DNA from: Klebsiella sp. BIGb0138 | GTDB lineage: Bacteria > Pseudomonadota > Gammaproteobacteria > Enterobacterales > Enterobacteriaceae | Assembly: GCF_004342285.1 (NCBI RefSeq) | Contig: NZ_SMCV01000016.1 | Span: forward strand, 21,150 to 85,149 | Length of the DNA: 64,000 nt | Direction of reading: 5' to 3' | In this document: positions 31,345-40,927 of the stretch, piece after piece | How the letters are laid out: the number at the start of each line of letters is the position of its first letter | How positions within the stretch are numbered: position 1 is the stretch's first letter | Translations under genes and position numbers: made by a program | Notes under the pieces: generated by a model | What the model was told of the DNA's origin: nothing | Database searches by the model: none | The model's input: only the letters and a program-made list of their open reading frames with translations

Positions 31345-31644
31345 ATGAGTGAGAAAACAGAAGCAACGGTGAAGCTGGATAGTCCGATCACGCGCGGTGA
31401 TACCACGATTACGGAAATTGTGCTGCGCAAGCCGCAATCAGGCGCACTGCGCGGTACACGACTGCAGGCGGTGATGGAGATGGACGTGGCCTCAATGATG
31501 ACCGTGATCCCCCGTATCTCCACGCCGACGCTGACCCCGCAGGAAATGGCGGACCTCGACCCGGCAGACCTTGCCGCAATGTCGATCGAGGTGGTCCTTT
31601 TTTTGTTGCCGAAGTCGGCGTTTGCCGATTTGCCGACAGCCTGA
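31345..31644 (+). CDS. E: Tail assembly chaperone (P2 gpE)
   Basis: This 99-residue protein is P2 gpE, a tail assembly chaperone that acts with its frameshift extension during tail-length control. LDSPITRGDTTITEIVLRKPQSGALRG is the conserved beginning. A run of seven T bases (31598-31604) near the 3' end allows a -1 shift to give gpE+E'. Confidence 0.92.
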   Translation: MSEKTEATVKLDSPITRGDTTITEIVLRKPQSGALRGTRLQAVMEMDVASMMTVIPRISTPTLTPQEMADLDPADLAAMSIEVVLFLLPKSAFADLPTA

Positions 31645-31778
31645 CGGTTGATGACCTGGTGGCGGATATCGCCACGATCTTTCACTGGCCGCCGTCCGTC
31701 ACTGACGTTATGCCGCTCACGGAAGTGCTGGAGTGGCGGCACAGAGCGATAATGCGAAGCGGGGCCAGCGATGAGTGA
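31605..31778 (+). CDS. E': E' frameshift extension (gpE+E')
   Basis: A -1 frame without its own start runs from the T7 slippery run to a TGA that overlaps the T start (ATGAGTGA). It reads VAEVGVCRFADSLTVDDLVA, then FHWPPSVTDVMPLTEVLEWR, the P2 E' hallmark. In P2 and many tailed phages, the chaperone pair from this frameshift is needed for tail assembly. Confidence 0.85.
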   Translation, partial: VAEVGVCRFADSLTVDDLVADIATIFHWPPSVTDVMPLTEVLEWRHRAIMRSGASDE

Positions 31779-34401
31779 TAAAAACCTGCGTCTGCAGGTG
31801 GTTCTGAATGCGGTTGATAAACTCACCCGCCCGTTAAAAGTTGCGCAGGCTGGCTCTAAGGAGCTGGCCTCCGCCGTCCGGCAGACCCGCGAACAGCTTA
31901 AACGGCTGAACGATGCGGGGGGCCAGTTAAAATCCTTCGATCAGCTGTCACAGAGCCTGAGCCGGACCAGTAACGAACTGGACCAGGCGCGGCTGCGTGC
32001 GCAGATGATGACCCGCGAAATGTCAGCCCTTGAATCCCCCACGAAAAAGCAGACGGCGGCGCTTGAAACGCAATGGCGGGCCGTGTCACGTCTGGAGCAA
32101 AAGCAGGGGCAGGAAACGCGGCAGATGGCGGCAGCCAGGGCGGAGCTGTACCGCCTCGGCATCTCTGCGGGATGCGGTGCCCGTGAAACGGCACGCATTA
32201 CCCGCGAAACGGATCGCTATAACAAGCAGCTGGCAGAGCAGGAGCGACGCCTGCGGGACGTGGGCGAGCGCCAGCGCAAGCTGAATGCGGTCAGGGCCAA
32301 AGCGGATAAGATGCGCGACGTGCGTAACAGCCTGGCAGGGAACGGGGCAGGCATGATGGCGGCAGGGGTGACAACGGGCGCAACGCTGCTGGCACCCATT
32401 CGCGCCTACTCGGAATCAGAGAACGCTGCTAACCAGCTGGCAGGCTCCATGATGGGGCCGGGCGGAAAGGTTGCGCCGGAGTTTGTGAAGCTAAACAAGC
32501 TGGCGATCGCCCTGGGCGATAAGTTACCGGGCACCACTGCAGACTTTCAGAACATGATGACCATGTTGCGCCGTCAGGGTATGTCTGCGCAGGTCATCCT
32601 GGGCGGTCTGGGTGAGTCGGCGGCTTACCTCGGCGTGCAGCTGCAGATGGCACCGACGGATGCCGCAGAGTTTGCTGCGAAACTGCAGGACGCCACGCAG
32701 ACCACCGAAAAAGACATGATGAGTCTGATGGACGTGATCCAGCGGGGTTATTACGCGGGCGTTGACCCGGGGAACATGCTGCAGGGTTTTTCAAAAATCA
32801 GCAGTGCGATGGACATTATCAAGCAGCAAGGCCTGGATGCAGCAAAAACATTCGCGCCGCTGCTTGTTATGGCCGATCAGGCATCAATGGCGGGGGAATC
32901 TGCGGGAAACGCATATCGCAAGATTTTTCAGGCAACGCTGAACAATAAAAAGATTGATAAGGCAAATGATGCGCTTGCCGGGACAGGGATAAAGCTAAGT
33001 TTTCAGAACAACAAAGGCCAGTTTGCGGGGCTGGAAAACCTGTATAAGCAACTGGATAAGCTGAATAAAATCACCGACGATGGAAAAAAGCAGGCTGTCA
33101 AAATAGCCCTTTTTGGTGATGACGCGGAAACCCTCCAGGCACTGAACATCATGATCACAAAAGGGATTGCGGGCTATCGTGAAACCGCCGCCAAACTGGA
33201 GAATCAGGCGACACTGCGCGAGCGTGTAGAGGCGTCACTTAATACTCTGGGGAATAAATGGGAAGCCGCTGGCGGCTCGTTTACTAATGCCATGGCCAGC
33301 ATCGGTGAAACCGTCGCGCCGGTACTGAAAAATATTGCGGACTGGCTGGGTGATCTGGCGTCAGCGTTAGATGGTTTTGTTAAGCGCCACCCGCAATTGA
33401 CGGCGGCACTGTTTAAGATTGCGGCTGTATTTGCCGTGGTAGCTACCATTGCGGGCGTGTTGTCGCTGGCGCTGGCTTCTATTCTGGGGCCAATGGCGAT
33501 AGTACGGGGGAGTGCTGGGGTTCTGGGAATTAAGTTTGCCTCCGCTTTTGGTCTGATTAAGCAAGTCATCGGCGGTGCAGGCCAGGCGATCCTGTGGCTG
33601 GGTAGATTGATGATGGCTAACCCCATACTGGCGATAATTGGCCTGATTGCGATGGGGGCCATTTACATCTGGCAGAACTGGGAAACGCTGGGGCCGAAGT
33701 TTAAAGCGCTGTGGGATGCCATCTCATCAGGCGTGTCAGGGGCATGGGCTGTGATTAAGCAGACCATCAGCAATAAATGGGATGAAATTCTGAATGATGT
33801 TGCCACGCTGCCCGCGAAGTTTAAAGAAGTGGGCGGGGCAATCATTGACGGCATCCTGAGCGGTATCAATGAGAAATGGGAGACGCTCAAGAGCAAGCTG
33901 GCATCGGTGAAAAGCTACCTGCCGGACTGGATGACAGGCGGAGACAAATCGCCAGGCGCACCCCAGCAAAAAGGCGCAGGCGGATTTTTCGCGGGGATGT
34001 ATGACAGCGGCGGCTATATTCCACGCGGGCAGGTGGGCATCGCTGGCGAGAATGGCCCGGAACTGATTAACGGCCCGGCCTATGTGACCAGCCGCCGGAG
34101 GACGGCAGCGCTGGCGTCCGTTGTCGCCGGAATGATGGGGGGGGCTATGCCTGCAGAGGCCGCGCCGCTTCATCCAATGAGCCTGCCGGCAGCCTCCTAT
34201 CGCCCGGCAGCAGAGAAACAGGCAGGCACGCGGCCGGTATTCCAGTTTGAAACCCAGGCACAAATTATTATCCAGGCGCAACCAGGGCAGAGTCCGCAGG
34301 ATATTGCGCGGGAGGTTGCGCGACAGCTCGATGAGCGAGAACGCCGCATAAGGGCTAAGGCCCGCAGCAATTTCAGCGATCAAGGGGGGTACGATTCATG
34401 A
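31771..34401 (+). CDS. T: Tape measure protein (P2 gpT)
   Basis: This 876-residue protein sets tail length. The N-terminal part is coiled coil (LRLQVVLNAVDKLTRPLKVAQAGSKELASAVRQTREQL), followed by a TP901-type core (GMMAAGVTTGATLLAPIRAYSESENAANQLAGSMM), two or three membrane-like helices near 555-630 (LFKIAAVFAVVATIAGVLSLALASILG, ILAIIGLIAMGAIYIW) and a Gly/Pro-rich end. P2 gpT is 815 residues. It starts within E'. Confidence 0.95.
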   Translation: MSDKNLRLQVVLNAVDKLTRPLKVAQAGSKELASAVRQTREQLKRLNDAGGQLKSFDQLSQSLSRTSNELDQARLRAQMMTREMSALESPTKKQTAALETQWRAVSRLEQKQGQETRQMAAARAELYRLGISAGCGARETARITRETDRYNKQLAEQERRLRDVGERQRKLNAVRAKADKMRDVRNSLAGNGAGMMAAGVTTGATLLAPIRAYSESENAANQLAGSMMGPGGKVAPEFVKLNKLAIALGDKLPGTTADFQNMMTMLRRQGMSAQVILGGLGESAAYLGVQLQMAPTDAAEFAAKLQDATQTTEKDMMSLMDVIQRGYYAGVDPGNMLQGFSKISSAMDIIKQQGLDAAKTFAPLLVMADQASMAGESAGNAYRKIFQATLNNKKIDKANDALAGTGIKLSFQNNKGQFAGLENLYKQLDKLNKITDDGKKQAVKIALFGDDAETLQALNIMITKGIAGYRETAAKLENQATLRERVEASLNTLGNKWEAAGGSFTNAMASIGETVAPVLKNIADWLGDLASALDGFVKRHPQLTAALFKIAAVFAVVATIAGVLSLALASILGPMAIVRGSAGVLGIKFASAFGLIKQVIGGAGQAILWLGRLMMANPILAIIGLIAMGAIYIWQNWETLGPKFKALWDAISSGVSGAWAVIKQTISNKWDEILNDVATLPAKFKEVGGAIIDGILSGINEKWETLKSKLASVKSYLPDWMTGGDKSPGAPQQKGAGGFFAGMYDSGGYIPRGQVGIAGENGPELINGPAYVTSRRRTAALASVVAGMMGGAMPAEAAPLHPMSLPAASYRPAAEKQAGTRPVFQFETQAQIIIQAQPGQSPQDIAREVARQLDERERRIRAKARSNFSDQGGYDS

Positions 34402-34883
34402 TGATGGTCCTGGGCGTGTTTGTGTTTCAGCTGCGCACGGTTCCCTATCAGCAACTGCAGTATCAGCGGAACTGGCGGCATGTGACCAACAACCGCGTTA
34501 ATCGCCGTCCGACAACGCAATTTTTGGGGCCAGATAACGATCAGCTGACGCTCTCCGGCGTCCTCATGCCGGAAGTGACCGGCGGCAGGTTGTCGCTGCT
34601 GGCGCTGGAGCTGATGGCGGAGCAGGGCAAGGCCTGGCCGCTGATCGAGGGCGGCGGGACAATCTACGGTATGTACGTGATTGAAAACCTGAGCCAGACA
34701 AAAACAGAGTTTTTCGCCAGCGGTGAAGCGAGAAAAATAGAGTTTTCGCTGGGGCTTAAGCGTGTTGATGAGTCGCTGTCCGAAATGTTCGGCAGCCTGA
34801 GTGACCAGCTTAGCAGCCTGCAGGACTCCGCAGTTGCAGCGGTAGGGAATATCAGAACTACGGTAGGAGGGTTACTGCAGTGA
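34398..34883 (+). CDS. U: Tail protein (P2 gpU)
   Basis: This 161-residue protein is the P2 gpU tail protein. LGVFVFQLRTVPYQQLQYQRNWRHVTNNRVNRRPTTQFLGPDNDQLTLSG is the family signature. Length matches P2 gpU (159). It overlaps gpT and gpD by 4 bases each. Confidence 0.95.
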   Translation: MMMVLGVFVFQLRTVPYQQLQYQRNWRHVTNNRVNRRPTTQFLGPDNDQLTLSGVLMPEVTGGRLSLLALELMAEQGKAWPLIEGGGTIYGMYVIENLSQTKTEFFASGEARKIEFSLGLKRVDESLSEMFGSLSDQLSSLQDSAVAAVGNIRTTVGGLLQ

Positions 34884-35974
34884 GCGAGATGACTGATTTA
34901 CTCAACCTCAGCAAGACTCCGGCCTTTCGCATCGTGATTGAAGGTAAGGATGCCACGCAGACGCTGGATAAGCGCCTGCTGGGTATGACGCTGACCGACA
35001 ACCGCGGATTTGAAGCCGACCAGCTCGATCTGGAGCTGGACGACGCCGACGGCCTGGTGATTATGCCGCGTCGCGGCGCGGTGATTTCTCTGGCTCTGGG
35101 GTGGAAAGGAGAGCCGCTGTTTTCAAAAGGAAAATTTACCGTTGATGAGATCGAGCATAGCGGCAGCCCGGACAGGCTGACAATTCGTGCCCGTAGTGCC
35201 GATTTCAGGGAGACGCTGAATGTCAGGCGTGAAAAGTCATGGCACAAAACGACGGTTGGCGAGGTCGTGAAAGAAATTGCCACGCGGCACAGCCTGAAGG
35301 TTGCCATCGGCAAAGATGTTGCGGCGCAGGCACTGGACCACCTTGATCAGACCAACGAAAGCGATGCGAGTTTTTTGATGAAGCTGGCGCGGCAGTACGG
35401 TGCGATTGCCTCGGTGAAGGACAGTAATCTGCTGTTTATCCGGCAGGGGCAGGGAAAAACGGCAAGTGGTAAAGCGCTGCCGGTCATCACTATTACCCGT
35501 AAGGACGGTGACAGCCACCGGTTCAGCCTGGCTGACAGGGGAGCGTATACCGGGGTGATTGCTCACTGGTTGCAGACACGGGAACCGGCAAAGAAAGAAA
35601 CGGCTAAGGTGAAGCGCCGCCGGAGGACGACAAAACTCAAAGAGCCGGAAGCAAAGCAGGGGGATTACCTGATCGGGACGGATGAGAACGTGCTGGTTCT
35701 GAACCGAACCTATGCGAACCGCAGTAATGCAGAGCGGGCTGCAAAAATGAACTGGGAGCGGCTGCAGCGCGGTGTGGCGTCATTTTCTCTTCAGCTGGCA
35801 GAAGGCCGCGCGGATCTCTATACGGAAATGCCCGTTAAGGTCAGCGGCTTTAAACAACCCATTGATGATGCGGAATGGACCATCACAACGTTAACGCATA
35901 CGGTCAACCCGGACAGCGGATTTACGACCAGCATCGAACTGGAAGTGAAAATTGATGATCTCAATATTGAATAA
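34880..35974 (+). CDS. D: Tail protein (P2 gpD, gp27-like hub)
   Basis: This 364-residue protein is P2 gpD, the tail hub that binds the spike gpV. TPAFRIVIEGKDATQTLDKRLLGMTLTDNRGFEADQLDLELDDADG is the conserved start; the centre (LTIRARSADFRETLNVRREKSWHKTTVGEVVKEIA) and a basic linker (KKETAKVKRRRRTTKLK) follow. P2 gpD is 387 residues. Last gene of the late operon. Confidence 0.95.
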   Translation: MSEMTDLLNLSKTPAFRIVIEGKDATQTLDKRLLGMTLTDNRGFEADQLDLELDDADGLVIMPRRGAVISLALGWKGEPLFSKGKFTVDEIEHSGSPDRLTIRARSADFRETLNVRREKSWHKTTVGEVVKEIATRHSLKVAIGKDVAAQALDHLDQTNESDASFLMKLARQYGAIASVKDSNLLFIRQGQGKTASGKALPVITITRKDGDSHRFSLADRGAYTGVIAHWLQTREPAKKETAKVKRRRRTTKLKEPEAKQGDYLIGTDENVLVLNRTYANRSNAERAAKMNWERLQRGVASFSLQLAEGRADLYTEMPVKVSGFKQPIDDAEWTITTLTHTVNPDSGFTTSIELEVKIDDLNIE

Positions 35975-36040
35975 TTGGTTCTCAATATTGATGTTGTGTA
36001 TTATTAACGCGACTTCAGAGGCATCGGCGGAGAAACGGAC

Positions 36041-36259
36041 ATGATGAATTGCCCAAAATGCGGACATGCGGCGCATACACGGAGTAGCTTTCGGGTAACG
36101 GACCAGACAAAAGAGCGTTATTGTCAGTGCCAGAATATCAATTGCGGAACAACCTTTATCACTCATGAAACAGTAGTGCGTTACATCATGACGCCTGGTG
36201 TTATTGAGAATGCCCCACCGCATCCTACACCTGCTGGGCAGGGGCATATGAATTTTTGA
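36041..36259 (+). CDS. ogr: Late transcription activator Ogr
   Basis: This 72-residue zinc-finger protein (Ogr/Delta family) activates the P2 late promoters by contacting the RNA polymerase alpha subunit. MMNCPKCGHAAHTRSSFRV and CQNINCGTTF supply the four zinc Cys. P2 Ogr is 72 residues. It should act on the TGT-N12-ACA sites at 15613, 23188 and 29507. It lies between D and the prophage edge, as in P2. Confidence 0.95.
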   Translation: MMNCPKCGHAAHTRSSFRVTDQTKERYCQCQNINCGTTFITHETVVRYIMTPGVIENAPPHPTPAGQGHMNF

Positions 36260-36286
36260 ACCATAGACCTACATCCCAAAGAGGGT

Positions 36287-36664
36287 TTATGGAATAGGTT
36301 TGATAAAACTTTGCCTGTAAGCCCGCGCATCATCAAATTGCATTGTTCCGGCTTTTTTGCATTCAACACCGCCAGCATCTATCTCAAAACCCTGATCAAG
36401 TGAGACGTTAAGCAGTCTTATCTTCTTGATTGTTTCGGGTTTCCACTTGTGCGTGGATAGGTCAGTGCAAATACCATCAAACATTGCATCAGCTGCATCA
36501 ATGTGCAACTTCTGTTTGCTGTATTTGATCGAGAGTACTCCGCTTTCCAGGCTATGCGTTCTTGTGTCAAATACAGCAATTAAATTTTCTATCGAGCCCG
36601 GGATCTTGTCGGCGAAAGCGTTACATGAAGTCAGAAGTAACAGCATCAAAAGAGATTTTTTCAT
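36287..36664 (-). CDS. Lipoprotein-like accessory protein at the prophage edge
   Basis: This 125-residue secreted protein begins MKKSLLMLLLLTSCNAFADK. LTSC fits a lipobox, though cleavage after AFA is also possible. The mature part (IENLIAVFDTRTHSLESGVL, CTDLSTHKW, GVECKK) has three Cys. The ATG at 36664 follows AAAGGA; an earlier start (36682) is possible. It is convergent with ogr and lies between the late genes and ssrA, a usual place for conversion genes. I recognise no family. Confidence 0.6.
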   Translation of the reverse strand: MKKSLLMLLLLTSCNAFADKIPGSIENLIAVFDTRTHSLESGVLSIKYSKQKLHIDAADAMFDGICTDLSTHKWKPETIKKIRLLNVSLDQGFEIDAGGVECKKAGTMQFDDARAYRQSFIKPIP

Positions 36665-36689
36665 ATCAGTAGTCCTTTGCATGGATAAA

Positions 36690-36710
36690 TGTCTGCCGCC
36701 ATTTTGCCGC
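36690..36710. repeat. Short direct repeat near the phage attachment end
   Basis: TGCCGCCATTTTGCCGCCA contains TGCCGCCA twice, about 50 bases from the ssrA 3' end. Such repeats near att sites are often integrase arm-type sites; this is only suggested by position. Confidence 0.3.
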
Positions 36711-36717
36711 CACTGTC

Positions 36718-36749
36718 AAAAAAAAAGGGCTACGTCTTCACGTAACCCC
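36718..36749 (-). terminator. ssrA terminator
   Basis: On the minus strand a GGGTTACG-TGAAGA-CGTAGCCC hairpin is followed by nine T bases, directly after the tmRNA 3' end. It is the intrinsic terminator of ssrA. Confidence 0.88.
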
Positions 36750-36759
36750 TTGTTTTGTT

Positions 36760-37123
36760 TGGTGGAGCTGGCGGGAGTTGAACCCGCGTCCGAAATTTCT
36801 ACATCCTCGGTACTACATGCTTAGTCTGGTCTTTACATTCGCTTGCCAGCTGCGGACAGACACGCCACTAACAAACTAGCCTGATTAGTTTTAACGCTTC
36901 AACCCCAGGCAGGATATCCACGCGATCTCTTTTGGGTTTGACCTCTCTTGATCCCCGTCCTAAGAGCGGAGGCTAGGGAGAGAGGGCTCTCAGCAGGTTA
37001 TTAAGCTGCTAAAGCGTAGTTTTCGTCGTTTGCGACTATTTTTTTGCGGCTTTTTACGAGGCCAACCGCCCCTCGGCATGCACCTTGGGTTTCGCAAATC
37101 CCGTCGAATCCAGAATCAGCCCC
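36760..37123 (-). ncRNA. ssrA: Transfer-messenger RNA (tmRNA)
   Basis: This 364-base RNA rescues stalled ribosomes. The 5' end (GGGGCTGATTCTGGATTCGA) and 3' end (CAACTCCCGCCAGCTCCACCA minus one base, i.e. ending GCTCCACCA) form the alanyl acceptor stem with a T-loop. The tag reading frame at 37033-37001 encodes ANDENYALAA then TAA, the enterobacterial tag. The 3' half is a common phage integration target, and the prophage lies just beyond its 3' end with the gene kept intact. Confidence 0.98.
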
Positions 37124-37270
37124 AATGTGTTACGGCAAGTATAACAGATTTGTGAATGTAGTTACCAGCACTCGTTAGAGCGATTATCATCGCGATGGAT
37201 TGGGTGAAAAATCAGCATCAACAACAATATAGCGCTTAAGGGCCAGCTGAACTGGCCCTCGGGGAGAGGA

Positions 37271-37753
37271 TCAACGGCCGGCGTGTTTCATTATGCGCGC
37301 TTTATCCAGCGCCCACTCGCGATCTTTGAGATCGGTACGCTTATCGTGCTGTTTCTTCCCTTTGGCGACGCCGATTTTCACTTTGCACCAGGCGTTCTTC
37401 CAGTACAGCGACAGAGCGACGACGGTATAACCTTCACGATTGATGCGGCCGTACAGATCGTCGAGTTCACGCTGATTAAGCAGCAGCTTACGGGTACGCG
37501 TCGGGTCGCAGACGTAGTGGGTGGAGGCCACCGCCATCGGCGTAAAGTTCGCTCCGAAGAGATAGGCCTCGCCATCTTTCAGGATGACGTAGCTATCGCT
37601 GATGTTGGCTTTGCCAGCACGCAGAGATTTGACTTCCCACCCTTGCAGGGCAAGACCAGCCTCGTATTCATCTTCGATAAAGTATTCATGGCGGGCGCGT
37701 TTATTCAGCGCAATGGTGGCTGATCCAGGTTTGTGGGCTTTTTTCTTGGTCAT
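37271..37753 (-). CDS. smpB: SsrA-binding protein SmpB
   Basis: This 160-residue OB-fold protein binds tmRNA and places it in the ribosomal A site. [45 protein letters not shown] is the core, and the basic tail ([31 protein letters not shown]) enters the mRNA channel. Length matches E. coli (160). It lies upstream of ssrA in the same direction. Confidence 0.98.
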   Translation of the reverse strand: MTKKKAHKPGSATIALNKRARHEYFIEDEYEAGLALQGWEVKSLRAGKANISDSYVILKDGEAYLFGANFTPMAVASTHYVCDPTRTRKLLLNQRELDDLYGRINREGYTVVALSLYWKNAWCKVKIGVAKGKKQHDKRTDLKDREWALDKARIMKHAGR

Positions 37754-37904
37754 AATGTCCTGAAGTCATTGCTAAACGGGAACACAGTACCTCAATCATC
37801 CTGCGAGGTGTAATGCGCTATCTTAGCACGAGTTGCGGCACAGCGTTTTTTTTAGCGCCAGATAAATGATATTATTTGCGCCGTGTTTAAATGTGGAACT
37901 TGCT

Positions 37905-38342
37905 ATGCCTCAGATTAGCCGTACTGCGCTGGTGCCCTTCAGTGTGGAACAGATGTATCAACTCGTAAATGACGTGAAGTCCTATCCTGATTTTTTGCCT
38001 GGCTGCACCGGGAGCCGCGTGCTGGAATCTGGGCCGACGCAAATGATGGCGGCGGTTGATGTGTCTAAAGCAGGCATCAGCAAGACGTTCACGACACGTA
38101 ATACGCTTACCAGTAACCAGAGCATTTTGATGAGCCTGGTCGACGGTCCGTTCAAAAAGCTGATTGGCGGCTGGAAATTTATCCCGCTAAGCCCGGATGC
38201 CTGCAAAATTGAGTTTCACCTCGATTTTGAATTCACCAACATGCTGATTGAAATGGCATTTGGCCGCATCTTTAAAGAGCTGGCGGCCAATATGGTGCAG
38301 GCCTTCACCGCCAGGGCCAAAGAGGTTTACCGTGTCGGCTAA
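37905..38342 (+). CDS. ratA: RatA, START-domain toxin-like ribosome factor
   Basis: This 145-residue START-like protein (YfjG family) is reported in E. coli to bind 50S subunits and block 70S formation. [41 protein letters not shown] is the core. I chose the ATG at 37905 (MPQIS); a longer start at 37866 also exists, giving 158 residues. It overlaps ratB. Coenzyme-Q-binding-type COQ10 homologues are the eukaryotic relatives. Confidence 0.93.
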   Translation: MPQISRTALVPFSVEQMYQLVNDVKSYPDFLPGCTGSRVLESGPTQMMAAVDVSKAGISKTFTTRNTLTSNQSILMSLVDGPFKKLIGGWKFIPLSPDACKIEFHLDFEFTNMLIEMAFGRIFKELAANMVQAFTARAKEVYRVG

Positions 38343-38622
38343 AATCGTCGTTGAAGTGGCCTATGCGTTGCCCAGTAAACAGTATCTGCAAAGCGTGAAG
38401 CTGGACGAAGGGGCCACGGTCGAACAGGCGATTATCGCCAGCGGCCTGCTGGCGCTGCGCGACGATATCGATCTGGCGAAAAATAAGCTCGGGATATACA
38501 GCCGCCCGGCGAAGCTGCACGACGTGGTGCATGATGGCGACCGAGTGGAGATCTACCGCCCGCTGATTGCAGACCCGAAAGAACTGCGCCGCCAGCGGGC
38601 GGAGAAAAGCGCCGGGAAGTAG
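38332..38622 (+). CDS. ratB: RatB/RnfH ubiquitin-like protein
   Basis: This 96-residue UPF0125/RnfH-type beta-grasp protein begins at a GTG ([20 protein letters not shown]). [52 protein letters not shown] is conserved with E. coli YfjF. Its function is unproven. The start lies inside ratA's end (GTGTCGGCTAA), so translation is likely coupled. Confidence 0.93.
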   Translation: MSAKIVVEVAYALPSKQYLQSVKLDEGATVEQAIIASGLLALRDDIDLAKNKLGIYSRPAKLHDVVHDGDRVEIYRPLIADPKELRRQRAEKSAGK

Positions 38623-38635
38623 CCCCGTCGGCTAT

Positions 38636-38662
38636 AAAAAAAGCGCTCATTGAGCGCTTTTT
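38636..38662. terminator. Bidirectional terminator between ratB and bamE
   Basis: AAGCGCTCA-TTGAGCGCTT is flanked by A5-6 and T5 runs and ends both convergent units. Confidence 0.88.
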
Positions 38663-38690
38663 GTGTTTCTACAGCAGGGATTTTTCTGCA

Positions 38691-39032
38691 TTACTCTTTG
38701 GTCAGAGCCGGTTTGTTATCAATGTTGGTTAACACACCGCTGCTGTCAAAGGTGAGCGTAAGCGTCTGCTGGGTGACTTTTTCATGCCCAGGCTGCTGAC
38801 GGAAAACGTAGAACCAGGTGTTAGTGCCAAACGGATCCGACATCATCGGGGTACCCAGTGCATAAGCAACCTGCTGTTGCGTCATGCCAACACGAATTTT
38901 TGCTACATCGTTGGGTGCCAGATAGTTACCCTGGTTGATATCAGGACGGTAAACCACTCGTTCCAGAGTGGAACAGCCTGCGGTCAACATGAGAAGAACC
39001 GCTGCGGCAGCAGTCAGCGTTTTACAGCGCAT
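38691..39032 (-). CDS. bamE: Outer-membrane assembly lipoprotein BamE
   Basis: This 113-residue lipoprotein (SmpA) is part of the BAM complex that folds outer-membrane proteins. The signal peptide ends in a lipobox (MLTAGC), followed by [42 protein letters not shown], the BamE fold. Length matches E. coli (113). It lies downstream of recN in the same direction with a 147-base gap. Confidence 0.98.
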   Translation of the reverse strand: MRCKTLTAAAAVLLMLTAGCSTLERVVYRPDINQGNYLAPNDVAKIRVGMTQQQVAYALGTPMMSDPFGTNTWFYVFRQQPGHEKVTQQTLTLTFDSSGVLTNIDNKPALTKE

Positions 39033-39179
39033 AGTGATTTTATTCCTTTTCGGGCCCGAGCAGTACGTGGCTCATCTGTAATATGCCGATAATAATAGAC
39101 CTTTGCCCAGTTGGAAACCTTCGACTGCAGGTCTTGCGGCAATTTGCTGTTCACTATGACTCTGCGAAAATCAAAAAGT

Positions 39180-40841
39180 TTACGCGGCGAGCAACTCTTT
39201 CGCGTTTGCCAGCGTATTGCGCGTGACTTCACTACCGCCCAGCAGGCGGGCCAGTTCCTGCAGCCGTGCGCGTTTATCTAATGGGTACATATGCGTTTCC
39301 GTCATCTCGCCGTCGGTCTCTTTGCAGACATAGAAATGATGGTGACCACAGCCGGCGACCTGCGGCAGGTGGGTGACGCACATCACCTGGGTCGATTCAC
39401 CCAACTGGCGCAGCAGTTTACCGACCACTGCCGCCGTCGGGCCGCTGATACCGACATCCACTTCATCGAAAATCAATGCCGGCGTTTCCATCTTCCGTGC
39501 CGTAATGACCTGAATGGCTAACGCGATACGCGACAGTTCACCGCCAGAGGCAACTTTAGCAATAGGCTGCAGCGGTTGGCCTGGGTTGGTGGTGACGCGA
39601 AACTCGATGCGGTCGGCCCCTTCCGCGGTGAGATGACGTTCGTCAAAGACGACGTCGATGGCGAACACCCCATGCGGCATGGAAAGTGAGTGCATACTTT
39701 CAGTAATCAACTGAGTCAGCTCTTCAGCGCTGCTTTGGCGCAGAGCATGCAGCTGCCGGGCCGTCTCCAGCGCCAGCTGATGATGCTCCACCACCGTCTG
39801 GCTGAGTGACTCCAGCGAGCTGGCGCTATCGTCCAGCAGACGCTGTTCTTCCAGCAGCCCCTGATAGAAGGCCGGTAGCTCTTCCGGCGTTATCTGATGC
39901 TTGCGCGCCAGGGCAATCTGGCGAGAGAGGCGCTGTTCCAGCTCGAACAGACGATTGGGGTCGAGATCCAGACGGTCATTATAGTGGCGCAGCTCATCGC
40001 TGGCTTCGCTGAGCTGAATGGCGGCCTCTTCGAGCATATCCAGTACGCCGGAAAGTTTGCCGTCCATACCGACGAGTTCGGTCACCAGCTGCCGGGCGGT
40101 GTAGAGCTGGCTCTGCAGGTTAGTTTCTTCACCATCGGCCAGCACCGTCAGCGCATGCTGGCAGGTGGTCAGCAGCTGGCCGCTGTTGGCCAGGCGCTTG
40201 TACTCTTCGTCGATTTGTTCGAACTCACCCTGCTGCGGGCTAAACTCGTTCAGCTCTTTCAACTGATATTGCAGCAGGTCGGCGCGGGCGGCGCGTTCCT
40301 GGCTCTGCTGCTGGTGCTGCGCCAGTTCGCGGCAGCTTTGATGCCACTGGCGATAGTGTTCTGCCATACGTTGAGTAAGCGCATACTCACCGGTATAACC
40401 ATCGAGCAGCGTTTTTTGATGTTCGGGGCGGGTCAGCAGCTGGTGCGCATGCTGACCATGAATCTGAATCAGCAGCTGGCCGAGCTCGCGAAGCTGAGAG
40501 AGCGGGACGGCGGTGCCGTTAATAAAGCCACGGGAGCGTCCGTCCGTGCTGATGACGCGGCGAAGTAAACACTCACATCCGCTTTCAAGCTGGTTCTCCT
40601 CCAGCCAGCGCTGCGCCGCCGGGGTATCTTTCAGTGCGAAACGGGCGCACAGGTCCGCGCGGCTGGCGCCTCTTCGCACCATATCTGCTTCGGCTCTGCC
40701 ACCAAGGCATAGCCCCAGCGCATCGATGGCAATAGATTTCCCCGCCCCGGTTTCCCCGGTGATGGCGGTCATGCCGCTGTGAAAATCGATTTCCAGTTCA
40801 CGAACGATAGCAAAGTTACTGATGGTGAGTTGCGCCAGCAT
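39180..40841 (-). CDS. recN: DNA repair protein RecN
   Basis: This 553-residue SMC-like ATPase acts in double-strand break repair. [36 protein letters not shown] has the Walker A (residues 29-36); a long coiled coil lies in the middle, and the C-terminal signature [17 protein letters not shown] and Walker [13 protein letters not shown] close the ATPase. The C-terminus ends LLAA, consistent with ClpXP degradation of RecN. Two LexA boxes upstream predict strong SOS control. Confidence 0.98.
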   Translation of the reverse strand: MLAQLTISNFAIVRELEIDFHSGMTAITGETGAGKSIAIDALGLCLGGRAEADMVRRGASRADLCARFALKDTPAAQRWLEENQLESGCECLLRRVISTDGRSRGFINGTAVPLSQLRELGQLLIQIHGQHAHQLLTRPEHQKTLLDGYTGEYALTQRMAEHYRQWHQSCRELAQHQQQSQERAARADLLQYQLKELNEFSPQQGEFEQIDEEYKRLANSGQLLTTCQHALTVLADGEETNLQSQLYTARQLVTELVGMDGKLSGVLDMLEEAAIQLSEASDELRHYNDRLDLDPNRLFELEQRLSRQIALARKHQITPEELPAFYQGLLEEQRLLDDSASSLESLSQTVVEHHQLALETARQLHALRQSSAEELTQLITESMHSLSMPHGVFAIDVVFDERHLTAEGADRIEFRVTTNPGQPLQPIAKVASGGELSRIALAIQVITARKMETPALIFDEVDVGISGPTAAVVGKLLRQLGESTQVMCVTHLPQVAGCGHHHFYVCKETDGEMTETHMYPLDKRARLQELARLLGGSEVTRNTLANAKELLAA

Positions 40842-40867
40842 AGCTGCCTTCCTGTATGAAAAACCAT

Positions 40868-40909
40868 TACTGTGTTTTCGTACAGTATAGACTGGTTTTT
40901 TATCCAGTA
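40868..40909. promoter_or_regulatory. Two LexA boxes of recN
   Basis: TACTGTGTTTTCGTACAGTA (40868-40887) and ACTGGTTTTTTATCCAGTA (40891-40909) both fit CTG-N10-CAG. Two operators spaced 22 bp apart before recN are known in E. coli and give tight SOS repression. Confidence 0.92.
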
Positions 40910-40927
40910 AAGAGGCGGCCTGTAAAA

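Larger units (their letters stand above)
7019..36759 (+). mobile_element. P2/186-like prophage at ssrA (left part beyond the Mu-like insertion)
   Basis: The gene set A, tum-like, cos, Q, P, O, N, M, L, X, Y, K, lysA-C, R, S, V, W, J, I, H, FI, FII, E/E', T, U, D, ogr follows the P2/186 order. The ogr end adjoins the 3' end of ssrA, a common integration site, so the phage attachment site probably coincides with the tmRNA 3' end at about 36760. Integrase, immunity repressor and the second att copy are not seen and are predicted left of the Mu-like prophage. Confidence 0.88.

Noticed and set aside
39897..40568. 223-codon rightward ORF over recN
   Set aside because: Antisense of the recN coiled coil; the Leu/Gln-rich pattern follows from the opposite strand.
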